Shown: positions 33,092 through 41,116 of the stretch, one piece after another
How positions within the stretch are numbered: position 1 is the first letter of the stretch
Layout: the number at the start of each line of letters is the position of its first letter
Origin: Micavibrio sp. UBA6139
GTDB taxonomy: Bacteria; Pseudomonadota; Alphaproteobacteria; Micavibrionales; Micavibrionaceae
NCBI GenBank assembly: GCA_002423285.1
Contig: DIVF01000003.1
Coordinates: 1-48,741, forward strand
Direction of reading: 5' to 3'
Length of the DNA stretch: 48,741 nucleotides
The notes under the pieces: model-generated
What the model was told of the DNA's origin: nothing
The model's input: the letters and a program-made list of their open reading frames with translations, nothing else
Database searches by the model: none
Translations under genes and position numbers: made by a program

Positions 33092-33129
33092 AAACCCCAC
33101 AGCCCTAATTGTAGGGTTTCTGCGGGTTT
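33092..33129 (-). terminator. Imperfect hairpin after the L,D-transpeptidase gene
   Basis: AAACCC/GGGTTT, CAG/CTG and CCCTA/TAGGG form an interrupted stem around ATTG, 28 bases past the stop codon. The loop region is compact but the T run is short, so confidence is moderate. Confidence 0.5.
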
Positions 33130-33156
33130 CAAGCAATATGAAAGATGAATTAAGGG

Positions 33157-34971
33157 TTAACGAACCGGTGATTCCGCATTCAGGCTGGCATATTTAACAC
33201 CACCATTTTCCGAAATCTGATACGCTTTCAGGCCCTTCATCGCCTCTATCAGGCGGCGATCCTGTTTATAAGTATCAGGACCATAAACCAGCGCCCCATC
33301 CTTATCCTGCCAGATAGTCTGGTACAGGATATAGACAGGGATGCCTTCCGTGGCGGCGACTTCCGTAGTCCGGCCACTGGCGATGATGTTTTGCATCCGC
33401 CCATCGGACCAGTTGGCATTTCCCTTCAGGATAAACTTCGCCACCCCTTCCGGATCGGCCAGACGGATACAACCGGAACTGAGCGCCCGCATCTGCTTGC
33501 TGAACAGATTGGGGCTGTTGGTGTCGTGCAAGTAAATATCGTAGGGGTTTTCCATCAGGACGCGAATACGGCCCAGCGCATTATCATCCCCCGACCCTTG
33601 GACCATGCGCAGGTTTTTCAAATCGCTGCGTGTAACCGTCGACCAGTCAATGGCGGTGGAATCCAGTGTGACACGCTGGCCATCAACCAGCTGCGATACC
33701 TCAATTCCCTTATTCTGCAGATAGGCGGGGTCTTCCATCAGCTTTGGCAGGAAGTCTTCATTCTTGATGGTGGGCGGCACGGTCCATTTCGGGTTGAAAC
33801 GCACACCGCTGATATGGGTTACAAAACTTTTGGTCTGGCGTTCAGGACGGCCAACGATGACCGGCATTTGCAAGGCCACTTCGCCGTTTTCAACCGCCCA
33901 CAGCGTGGCAGATGGAATATTCACAAGGATATAACGGTTTGGCTTTTCCGCATCCAACCAGCGCAGACGTTCCATGTTGGCAACAATCTGCTCCATTTTT
34001 TCGGTTATGCTGCGGTTCAGCATGGCCAGCGTTTGCGGACCAATCACCCCGTCCGCAGACAGGCCGTTTTCACGTTGGAATTTCATCACCGCCGCAGACA
34101 GGCGATCATCATATTTGCGATCAGACCCATAGGCCGGATCATGGTCCTGCCCCATGCGGGCGCGCAGCTTTACCACGTCGCGGTGGAATTCACCGGGACG
34201 CAAAATTGCGCCCGAAAAAGAAATCGGCATTGATTGTTCCAAAGCGCGGTCAGGACTTTCGGCCAGTGTCATCAATTCCTGACGCAGGCGGTTATAAAAT
34301 GCGTCTGTGGGCGCGAATGAATCGAGCGCGGCCTGAATATTTTCCGTGCCGGAAACAGATTTCAATGCATCATACCCGGCCACGGGCTTGCGCCAAGATT
34401 GCGGGTCTTGGCGAATAGCGTTTGCGGGTAAGCGCATGCCGGTCATATCGTGGCCATAACGGATCAAAGCATCGCTGAGCAAAAGCTCAAGCTGGGCCTT
34501 TTCGAGTGGCGCTTGCGTGCCCAGTAACGCGGCAATTTCCTTCACATGGTATTGATCCGGATTGAGCCCATGGGTCCACGCATTCTGCAATGTTTTCAGA
34601 ATCACAGCGGCCTTTTCCTGATTATCATTGCGTGTATCCACCCACAATGTCCGGCCATCATGTTCGGCATAAACACTGAGCATGGCTGGTGTATCGCGGA
34701 AGGACAGGACATTAACCTGTCCCGTTGGCAGTTTTGCATCCACCTGCCCCGCATCCAACGCACTGCGTATAGAAGCCATAATGATTTGATTGTCGCGGCC
34801 CGTCAGCGCGCCAAGATTCAGCGAGAAGAAAGCTGAAGATTTTGCGCCAACGCTTTCAATGTAATTGCCTTTTTGGGCGGAGGCATGATCGGACACCCCG
34901 CATGCGAGTGCAACCGCAGCAGCTGTGATCAGGAGTGTTTTCGATACGCGAGAGAATAAGGAGGGACGCAT
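33157..34971 (-). CDS. L,D-transpeptidase, YcbB/LdtD-like
   Basis: 604 residues from the ATG at 34971, which has GGGG upstream; an ATG five codons earlier has none. A signal peptide (MRPSLFSRVSKTLLITAAAV) is followed by a scaffold domain, a PG_binding_1 domain (KFQRENGLSADGVIGPQTLA, about 297-320) and the YkuD catalytic domain from about 345. The catalytic Cys501 is in SSGCIRLADP with His482 in LHDTN. It forms 3-3 crosslinks in peptidoglycan in the periplasm. The large size and domain order match LdtD (YcbB). It lies upstream of the DUF882 peptidase gene. Confidence 0.95.
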   Translation of the reverse strand: MRPSLFSRVSKTLLITAAAVALACGVSDHASAQKGNYIESVGAKSSAFFSLNLGALTGRDNQIIMASIRSALDAGQVDAKLPTGQVNVLSFRDTPAMLSVYAEHDGRTLWVDTRNDNQEKAAVILKTLQNAWTHGLNPDQYHVKEIAALLGTQAPLEKAQLELLLSDALIRYGHDMTGMRLPANAIRQDPQSWRKPVAGYDALKSVSGTENIQAALDSFAPTDAFYNRLRQELMTLAESPDRALEQSMPISFSGAILRPGEFHRDVVKLRARMGQDHDPAYGSDRKYDDRLSAAVMKFQRENGLSADGVIGPQTLAMLNRSITEKMEQIVANMERLRWLDAEKPNRYILVNIPSATLWAVENGEVALQMPVIVGRPERQTKSFVTHISGVRFNPKWTVPPTIKNEDFLPKLMEDPAYLQNKGIEVSQLVDGQRVTLDSTAIDWSTVTRSDLKNLRMVQGSGDDNALGRIRVLMENPYDIYLHDTNSPNLFSKQMRALSSGCIRLADPEGVAKFILKGNANWSDGRMQNIIASGRTTEVAATEGIPVYILYQTIWQDKDGALVYGPDTYKQDRRLIEAMKGLKAYQISENGGVKYASLNAESPVR

Positions 34972-35217
34972 GTTTTCTGACCCCATAGTAATCTAAAAAC
35001 CATTGTCCCGCCAAACAGTTAAGAGTTGTTTAGGATTGCCTGTCATTTGCCCTTCTTTTAACAGGGGTTTTGGAAAATGACTATATGCCCCCTACAAAAA
35101 AAACCACCCATCCATTTGAAATAAAAAAGATAAATATGGCTTTATTGACCCTGAACCCGCTTTACTGTCAGATTAGGCCGCTGAACAAAAACAGACTCAC
35201 CAAGGGTTGATCGAGAC

Positions 35218-36273
35218 ATGGCAGGGATAACAGACTTATATCGCCGATTCGCAAATCATGACCCGGAAGGATATGACCACCCGTCCCTGACCAAGGCCTT
35301 CAACGATCTGGCAAAATCCCCCATTGGCCGCGACATCGTGCGTTACTACAAAGACGAGCTGAGAGGCCCCCTTTTCGTCACCGACGACCTGCCACCGGGC
35401 GTTTTAGGCCAAACGACATATAGTGAGATTGTCGTTCATACGGGCGCGAGTGCCGAAACACTGGCCCATGAAATGCGCCATGCATACCAGAACCATGCGA
35501 TGAAACTTCATGGCCCCCTTCCCTACAATCCTTTTTATAACCATATTCAAACCCGCATGATTGAAGCCGATGCGTTCTCCTTTGCCTGTCTGAACGCCAT
35601 CACACGGTGGAGAGAAACTGGATACAAAACCGTTGAAGACGTTATCAACAACGAACCCGACATTCGCACAGAAAATGAAGCGGTCTATCTAATCGCCTTC
35701 CATGCCGCGACCGTAAAAGATTTTGATCCGGATTTTATGCCGCGTTTGATGCGCAAAATATTCGAACGCTATTACGGCATGATCGCCGTCACCCCCGGCA
35801 TATCCAGCTATGAACAACGGGCCATGGATCATGGCGTGCATGTTTATAAGATCATGGATAAATACATTAACCCGTCCCGCCAGAATAAGCTTATCAGCGG
35901 CGGAATCATGGGCCTTCTGGCGACGACCAGCCTTTGTTCAATTGGGTTGGGTTATTTTGAACCTGCGGCCCTTTCCTTGTCAGGGATGTTCCTAAAAGAC
36001 ATCTTTGACACCTCAACCAGACGCGCAAAAGACCGCATCGTCACTGATTTCAGCAAGACGACAGAAATGATTGATGAGCTGACCGAAAAACTGGGTGTGA
36101 TCCCGGGAATGAAAGGCAATTATTTGATCCAGCCCAACGATATCAAACTGAGCGATCCATTCTTTACACATGTAATGAATCCAAAGCATCATGACCTGCA
36201 CAAGGAATGGTCAGGCAGGATTCAAGCCGGCATTGACCGCCGCGCCTTGTCCAACAACGCTGGACCGAAGTAA
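35218..36273 (+). CDS. Putative gluzincin metallopeptidase, DUF6782-like
   Basis: 351 residues, no signal peptide. TLAHEMRHAYQNH contains HExxH (His84, Glu85, His88), and MIEADAFSFACLNAI supplies a possible third ligand, Glu116, in the gluzincin spacing. This arrangement resembles the DUF6782 putative metallopeptidase domain as I remember it; no search was made. A hydrophobic stretch (about 225-258, GGIMGLLATTSLCSIGLGYF) follows the catalytic half, and the C-terminal third is charged. The gene is alone on the plus strand between two minus-strand genes. The substrate and the location in the cell are unknown. Confidence 0.75.
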   Translation: MAGITDLYRRFANHDPEGYDHPSLTKAFNDLAKSPIGRDIVRYYKDELRGPLFVTDDLPPGVLGQTTYSEIVVHTGASAETLAHEMRHAYQNHAMKLHGPLPYNPFYNHIQTRMIEADAFSFACLNAITRWRETGYKTVEDVINNEPDIRTENEAVYLIAFHAATVKDFDPDFMPRLMRKIFERYYGMIAVTPGISSYEQRAMDHGVHVYKIMDKYINPSRQNKLISGGIMGLLATTSLCSIGLGYFEPAALSLSGMFLKDIFDTSTRRAKDRIVTDFSKTTEMIDELTEKLGVIPGMKGNYLIQPNDIKLSDPFFTHVMNPKHHDLHKEWSGRIQAGIDRRALSNNAGPK

Positions 36274-36277
36274 TCTC

Positions 36278-36829
36278 TTAGCTGGTTCTGGCTTTTTCAA
36301 TCGCCTTGCGGAACAGGATCGGGTTGGCGATTGGCGGCAAGATCACCTCGCCCACGCCCATACCGCGCACCATCAAACGACCATAGCCAAAAATACGACC
36401 CATGACGGTTTGCAAGACGTTGACGCCTTCGATCCGATCGATACTCATCTCACCCACATAACGGGCCACAAGGCCACGTTTATAAATCAAACGGTTGGTG
36501 GTGACGGCAATTTCGGTCGAGGCCTGAATAACCATCATCTGCGCGAAACGCAGCAAGCCCATAATGAAGATAAAGAAAGCAAACAGGCGAATACCGGGAT
36601 GAAGCTCGCGGACCTTACCCAACAGGTTTTCACTGGCGAATTCATACGGTTCTTTCGCGAAGGCAGACCAGTAATGATCGAGAAAATAAACAGAACAGAA
36701 CAACACCAACAGGCAACCAATGACGCCGTTGACGATGCTCATAATCGCCATGAAGCTATAGAACCAGTGAAAATGCCCAACATGGATCAATTCTTCATCC
36801 GGGGTCAGGGATTGCTGCACATACATCAT
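36278..36829 (-). CDS. PH-domain (YdbT/bPH2-like) membrane protein
   Basis: 183 residues. Two membrane helices near the N terminus (about 24-50 and 80-100) precede a bPH2-type domain: STEIAVTTNRLIYKRGLVAR, then EMSIDRIEGVNVLQTVMGRI and FGYGRLMVRGMG. This is the standard pattern of bacterial PH-domain proteins, which are of unknown function. It starts six bases after the phosphofructokinase stop, so it is probably translated from the same message. Confidence 0.88.
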   Translation of the reverse strand: MMYVQQSLTPDEELIHVGHFHWFYSFMAIMSIVNGVIGCLLVLFCSVYFLDHYWSAFAKEPYEFASENLLGKVRELHPGIRLFAFFIFIMGLLRFAQMMVIQASTEIAVTTNRLIYKRGLVARYVGEMSIDRIEGVNVLQTVMGRIFGYGRLMVRGMGVGEVILPPIANPILFRKAIEKARTS

Positions 36830-36835
36830 GATGGA

Positions 36836-37915
36836 TTAATCTCCGAATGAAATACCAAGGGCTCTTGCCGTGTGAACCAATGTGCTATCCAGATCCACCT
36901 GTTGATAGGCGGCAATTGCATCTTCGATCGCGACATCAACAACCTGACGATTTTGCCATGCAACCATGCGGCCAAATTTCCCCTCTTTGATCAATTGTAC
37001 TGCCTTCACACCAAAGGCAGAGGCCAACAAGCGGTCATTATAGGTTGGCTGGCTGCCGCGCTGAACGTGGCCCAAAACGGTGACGCGGGTTTCAACACCG
37101 GTCGCTTCAGCCAGTTTCGCGCCGATATAGTTGGCAATGCCGCCATAGCGTTTCTGGCCATCGGTGTATTCCACCTCAAACTTCGCGCCGTCCAATGTTT
37201 TAATGGCTTCAGACACAACGACCAGACCAAAGTTACGGCCAGAATCCTTAACAGCCTTAATCTTTTTCGCGATGCTTTCGATTGAATATTTTACTTCCGG
37301 GATCAGGATAACATCTGCCCCGCCCGCAATACCGGCAGCCACGGCAATATGCCCGGCGTCACGGCCCATGACTTCTAAAATCATCACGCGGTCATGGCTG
37401 GCCGCGGTTGGTTGCAAACGGTCCAGTGCTTCGGTGGCAACGGCAACGGCTGTATCAAACCCGACCGATGTTTCGGTCATGCCAATATCGTTATCAATTG
37501 TTTTTGGAATACCGACCATTTTAATGCCGCCCTGCTTGGCCAGCTTGGACAGAATGGCAAAGCTGCCATCGCCGCCAATACCAATGACAGCATCCAGCTT
37601 CAAGGCTTTGAACCCGTCAACAATCTCACCGGAACGATCCTTTAATGAACCATCCGCCATGGGGAAGGAAAACGGGTTGCCCTTGTTGGTCGTGCCCAAA
37701 ATCGTGCCGCCCTGGCGAAGCAATGTTCCATCAAATTCATTCGGGGTCAGAACGCGATATTCCGGCGGGCTTTGCAGCAGACCAGCCGTACCATCCAAAA
37801 TGCCGATCACTTCCCATCCCTGATGGTGCGCAGAATGCACAACAGAGCGAATAACAGCGTTTAATCCGGCGCAATCTCCGCCGCTTGTCAGAATCCCGAT
37901 ACGTTTGCTGGTCAT
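36836..37915 (-). CDS. 6-phosphofructokinase, group III ATP-dependent type
   Basis: 359 residues from the ATG at 37915; an upstream extension lacks conservation. It phosphorylates fructose-6-phosphate in glycolysis. GILTSGGDCAGLNAVIR opens the nucleotide-binding site, and GVETRVTVLGHVQRGSQPT is the PFK signature. GGDGS at 114-118 has Gly where PPi-dependent enzymes have Asp, while PKTIDND at 137-143 keeps the Lys of the PPi type. This Gly/Lys mix is that of the ATP-using group III enzymes, as in Streptomyces. Donor choice is therefore inferred as ATP. The PH-like gene follows. Confidence 0.92.
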   Translation of the reverse strand: MTSKRIGILTSGGDCAGLNAVIRSVVHSAHHQGWEVIGILDGTAGLLQSPPEYRVLTPNEFDGTLLRQGGTILGTTNKGNPFSFPMADGSLKDRSGEIVDGFKALKLDAVIGIGGDGSFAILSKLAKQGGIKMVGIPKTIDNDIGMTETSVGFDTAVAVATEALDRLQPTAASHDRVMILEVMGRDAGHIAVAAGIAGGADVILIPEVKYSIESIAKKIKAVKDSGRNFGLVVVSEAIKTLDGAKFEVEYTDGQKRYGGIANYIGAKLAEATGVETRVTVLGHVQRGSQPTYNDRLLASAFGVKAVQLIKEGKFGRMVAWQNRQVVDVAIEDAIAAYQQVDLDSTLVHTARALGISFGD

Positions 37916-38087
37916 GGCTAATTTGTCCTGATAGTTCAGATGGATAGAAAGTTGAGTTTGGATGAGTATGATACAGGCCATCCTCGCGGTCAATTCCCTG
38001 TTTATGCACCCTGCCCTGACAATTTTGTCTTATCAAACAAGGAATTGTTTGTTATTATTGATTCCTCAACAAGGGATTCCGTAACCC

Positions 38088-38288
38088 ATGGACGATATTG
38101 AAACTCTGCGCGAAAAGCTGATCGAGCTTCAGCGCGAGCACCAGGATCTTGACGATGTTATTGACCGGCTGGTGACCCATCAGCCGGTGGATTTTCTGCA
38201 ATTGCAGCGCCTGAAGAAAAGGAAGCTGGTCCTCAAGGACACAATTCAGAAAATTGAGAGCCAGCTCCTGCCTGACATCATAGCTTAA
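38088..38288 (+). CDS. YdcH-family (DUF465) small protein
   Basis: 66 residues forming a helical hairpin: LREKLIELQREHQDLDDVID, then PVDFLQLQRLKKRKLVLKD. The second helix, with LKKRKLxLKD, is the DUF465/YdcH signature. Function unknown; such proteins are small, soluble and widespread in proteobacteria. It starts a rightward group with the PurK-like gene 12 bases downstream. Confidence 0.9.
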   Translation: MDDIETLREKLIELQREHQDLDDVIDRLVTHQPVDFLQLQRLKKRKLVLKDTIQKIESQLLPDIIA

Positions 38289-38300
38289 CCCGGCCCCGGC

Positions 38301-39455
38301 ATGGGATTCACACCAAAGACAATCGGAATACTGGGCGGCGGACATCTCAGCCGCATGACCGCACTTGCAGCGGCCCGTCTTGGTATTCGCGTTTGCATTC
38401 TGACCAATGATGAAAATTCCCCCGCCGCGCAAATCGTCCCCTTCACCTTTGTTGGTGATAACAGCAATCATGCGCTGTTGAAGGAATTTGCCAGTTGCGT
38501 TGATGTCATTACTTATGAAGATGACTCCATCCCACTGGAAACACTGCGCTACTTGCAAAAATTCAAGCCAGTCTATCCTGATGACCGCGTCCTTGGCATT
38601 ACACAAAACCGTGTTCGCCAGAAACACTTTCTGAATGAAGTTGGCGTTCCCACCACACGCTGGGCCGCAATCAACCGCGCCAATGATATTGCCAAGGCGA
38701 TGGAAGATTTGCAGATCGAACGGGCTGTTTTAAAAAATGCACTTCCCGGCGTAACGGCCGATAAACAAATGGATTTTGTGGTGTCGCAAGATGCCAAGAC
38801 CGCGTGGCGCGACATGAATGCCACGCAGTTGATTTTAGAAGAAAAAGTCACCTATTCCTGCGAAATTTCCACCATCATTGCCCGCGACCCGTTGGGACAA
38901 ACGGCCAGTTATGGTCCGATCCTAAATGAACGGAACGACCATAATGTTTTAATCAAAAGCACAATCCCCGCATCTATCCCGGCACAACTTTCCAAAAAGG
39001 CCGACACACTGACCCAGTTCATCGCCGAAGCCTTGGATGTTATCGGCGTTTTATGTGTGGAGTTTTTTGTTACGTCCGATGGACGTTTGCTGGTCAATAA
39101 AATCTCACCGCACCCGCATGATTCCGGTCATTGGACGATGGAGGCTTGCCTGTGTTCACAATTCGAACAACAGGTGCGCACCATTTGCGGCATGCAAGTC
39201 GGCGCACCGGGGCGGCATTCCGATGCCATCATGATTCCGCTGGCCGGGGATGAAGCCGCGCAACTCAACAAATACATCGAAATGCCGAATGCCGCTGTAC
39301 ATCTTTATGGCAAAATCGCCCAGCATTCCGCCCAGAAAATCGGCCATGTGACGCTTGTGGGGCCCGTGCCCGTTGACACAGCCCTTGGGATTTCATCCAA
39401 TCAAACCGACGCGCCCATCCCCCTGACCAGTGTTAAAAAGGAGCAGACATCATGA
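38301..39455 (+). CDS. PurK-like ATP-grasp protein with altered active site
   Basis: 384 residues aligning by eye along its length with PurK (N5-carboxyaminoimidazole ribonucleotide synthase). Conserved landmarks include GILGGGHLSRM (usual GGGQLGRM), ILEEKVTYSCEIS (usual E-F-S-G-E) and VEFFVT. Others are changed: VLKNALPGVTADKQ replaces the Gly-rich loop LKTxxxGYDGKGQ, and VNKISPHPHDSGHW replaces the NEIAPRxHNSGHW block, turning the metal-binding Glu into Lys267. ATP and metal handling are likely impaired or altered. No purE is adjacent. It overlaps the next gene by four bases (ATGA). Confidence 0.85.
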   Translation: MGFTPKTIGILGGGHLSRMTALAAARLGIRVCILTNDENSPAAQIVPFTFVGDNSNHALLKEFASCVDVITYEDDSIPLETLRYLQKFKPVYPDDRVLGITQNRVRQKHFLNEVGVPTTRWAAINRANDIAKAMEDLQIERAVLKNALPGVTADKQMDFVVSQDAKTAWRDMNATQLILEEKVTYSCEISTIIARDPLGQTASYGPILNERNDHNVLIKSTIPASIPAQLSKKADTLTQFIAEALDVIGVLCVEFFVTSDGRLLVNKISPHPHDSGHWTMEACLCSQFEQQVRTICGMQVGAPGRHSDAIMIPLAGDEAAQLNKYIEMPNAAVHLYGKIAQHSAQKIGHVTLVGPVPVDTALGISSNQTDAPIPLTSVKKEQTS

Positions 39456-39991
39456 CCGTAAATATGGCCCTTTGCGCAGCCGCAATTTTGTCCTGCGTGA
39501 CCCTTTCCGCTGCCTATGCACAGGCGCCAAAGACGCTGTCCAAAAACAGTGTGGAGAAATATTATGCTGAACTGGCCGGAATTTTTAAAAAACCGCTGCC
39601 GGATTTTTTGAAACAATATGAACAGCGCATCCACCCGAATTTAACCTATGTCAGCAAGACAGCATTGATCGTGCCAAACCAGCCTCGCATGGAATCAAAA
39701 CCGGTTTTGATTACCAAACCTGATCTGGTTGCAAACGGGGAACGCACCTATAACGCTGCCAAGGGCGCAACACTGATTAATGATGTGCAAAGCGTCACCA
39801 TCGCCCCGGATGGCCTGACCGCCATGGTGAAAAACCTGTCCACGGTAAAGGGGATGAACTTCCCGACATCTGACGGATCGCCAATGAAGGCCGACAGCAC
39901 CGAAGTTTGCGATGATGTTGTTGCACTGAATGAAGGGGTTGTTCAGATTTTAAAATCTGACTGCGCCACAGAAATTACAATTCACCAATAA
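39452..39991 (+). CDS. Secreted protein of unknown function
   Basis: 179 residues with a signal peptide (MTVNMALCAAAILSCVTLSA, cleavage near AYA). The mature protein has a FLKQYEQRIHPNLTYVSKT segment and ends with two Cys (EVCDDV and KSDCATE). The alternation of helix then strands recalls NTF2/SnoaL-like folds, but this is weak. Its ATG overlaps the PurK-like stop, so the two are translationally coupled. It converges on murQ with a gap of 12 bases. Not similar to the triplet at 4.4-6.1 kb beyond general size and export. Confidence 0.8.
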   Translation: MTVNMALCAAAILSCVTLSAAYAQAPKTLSKNSVEKYYAELAGIFKKPLPDFLKQYEQRIHPNLTYVSKTALIVPNQPRMESKPVLITKPDLVANGERTYNAAKGATLINDVQSVTIAPDGLTAMVKNLSTVKGMNFPTSDGSPMKADSTEVCDDVVALNEGVVQILKSDCATEITIHQ

Positions 39992-40003
39992 GTATTACAC
40001 TTA

Positions 40004-40912
40004 TTACGGACGAAGAGTCCGCAGGGCGGTGCGCAGATTATTATCGCTCCGCGCCAGCAAATTCCGCCCCTCATCCGCGCTCATGCCGCCCGTTGCGATC
40101 AGCGATGCCAATTTCACACTGCCATTGGCCGATTGCAGGGCATCCTTTGCTTCTGTCGGGCTGCACCCGGTGATGTCTTGGACCATCAATTCGGCGCGGA
40201 TTTTTAATTTCGCGTTGGTTTGTTCAACATCAACCATGTACCCATCATAAACATGACCCAGACGGATCATCATCAAGGTGGATATCATTTTCAGGGCGAC
40301 GCTTTGCGCCGTTCCCGCGTTCATGCGCGTGGAACCCGCCACAGGTTCCGGCCCGCTATCGGTGAAGATACCGAATTCAGCCGATGTCAGCAGTTTTGAT
40401 CCGTTATTGCTGGAAATGCCAATGGTTAGCGCCCCGGCAGCACGCGCCGCGTTACAGGCCGCCACAGTGAACGGCGTTGAACCACTGGCGGAAATCGCAA
40501 TACACACATCATGCGCGGTAATATTCAATGCCTTGATCGCGTCCTCTGCGGCCTGAACATCATCTTCTGCACCTTCCACAGCGCGGGTCATCGCGCTATC
40601 ACCACCGGCCATGACATAAGCCAGACGGTTGGATGGCCAGCCAAATGTTGGTGGCAATTCTGTTCCGTCCTGCATGGCAAGGCGCGCAGGCGTTCCGGCC
40701 CCGATATAAATAATGCGACCACCAAGGGCGGCATCCTTCAAACGCTGCGCACTTTGCGATGCGGCCTGTGCCATTACCGGGATGACATCATAAATGCTTT
40801 TGATGCTTTTTTCCTGCGCGGCGAGGATGGCGACCAGAACTTGCGTGTCGGTCCATTCATCAATCCCGCGATAGCAGGAGGCGGCCTGTTCCGTGCTTAA
40901 ACTATTTTTCAT
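40004..40912 (-). CDS. murQ: N-acetylmuramic acid 6-phosphate etherase
   Basis: 302 residues. It cleaves the lactyl ether of MurNAc-6-phosphate to give GlcNAc-6-phosphate in peptidoglycan recycling. It has one SIS fold: GRIIYIGAGTPARLAMQDGT, then AEDAIKALNITAHDV and CIAISASGSTPFTVA. The MurQ signature EPVAGSTRMNAGTAQ contains the Glu used in catalysis. The C-terminal UBA-like helices follow. It is divergent from fumC. No PTS importer or kinase partner is seen in this window. Confidence 0.93.
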   Translation of the reverse strand: MKNSLSTEQAASCYRGIDEWTDTQVLVAILAAQEKSIKSIYDVIPVMAQAASQSAQRLKDAALGGRIIYIGAGTPARLAMQDGTELPPTFGWPSNRLAYVMAGGDSAMTRAVEGAEDDVQAAEDAIKALNITAHDVCIAISASGSTPFTVAACNAARAAGALTIGISSNNGSKLLTSAEFGIFTDSGPEPVAGSTRMNAGTAQSVALKMISTLMMIRLGHVYDGYMVDVEQTNAKLKIRAELMVQDITGCSPTEAKDALQSANGSVKLASLIATGGMSADEGRNLLARSDNNLRTALRTLRP

Positions 40913-41116
40913 GTCGCGATTTATCCCAGTTGGCAGCGGCGATGATTACAATATGTATATATCGTAAATACAAATGAGCGTCCATGTCACCCCGACATCT
41001 CAAAAATTCAAAACTTATCCTTATAAAACAACAGGATATAGGGGCATACAGTGCATTGCCCCCGCCCCGGCAACTGTGCTAAACCCATGGGATCATTCCA
41101 TGAAACGAGAAATAAA

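Noticed and set aside
35019..35033. CtrA box upstream of the L,D-transpeptidase
   Set aside because: TTAA-N7-TTAG is one base off the full consensus and such near matches are frequent by chance in AT-rich gaps.
38055..38627. 190-codon open frame on the minus strand over the YdcH and PurK-like genes
   Set aside because: Both genes it covers have clear family motifs on the plus strand; this frame has none.
40954..40972. TGTAT/ATACA dyad between murQ and fumC as an operator
   Set aside because: Only the outer five bases match; too weak to call as a feature.
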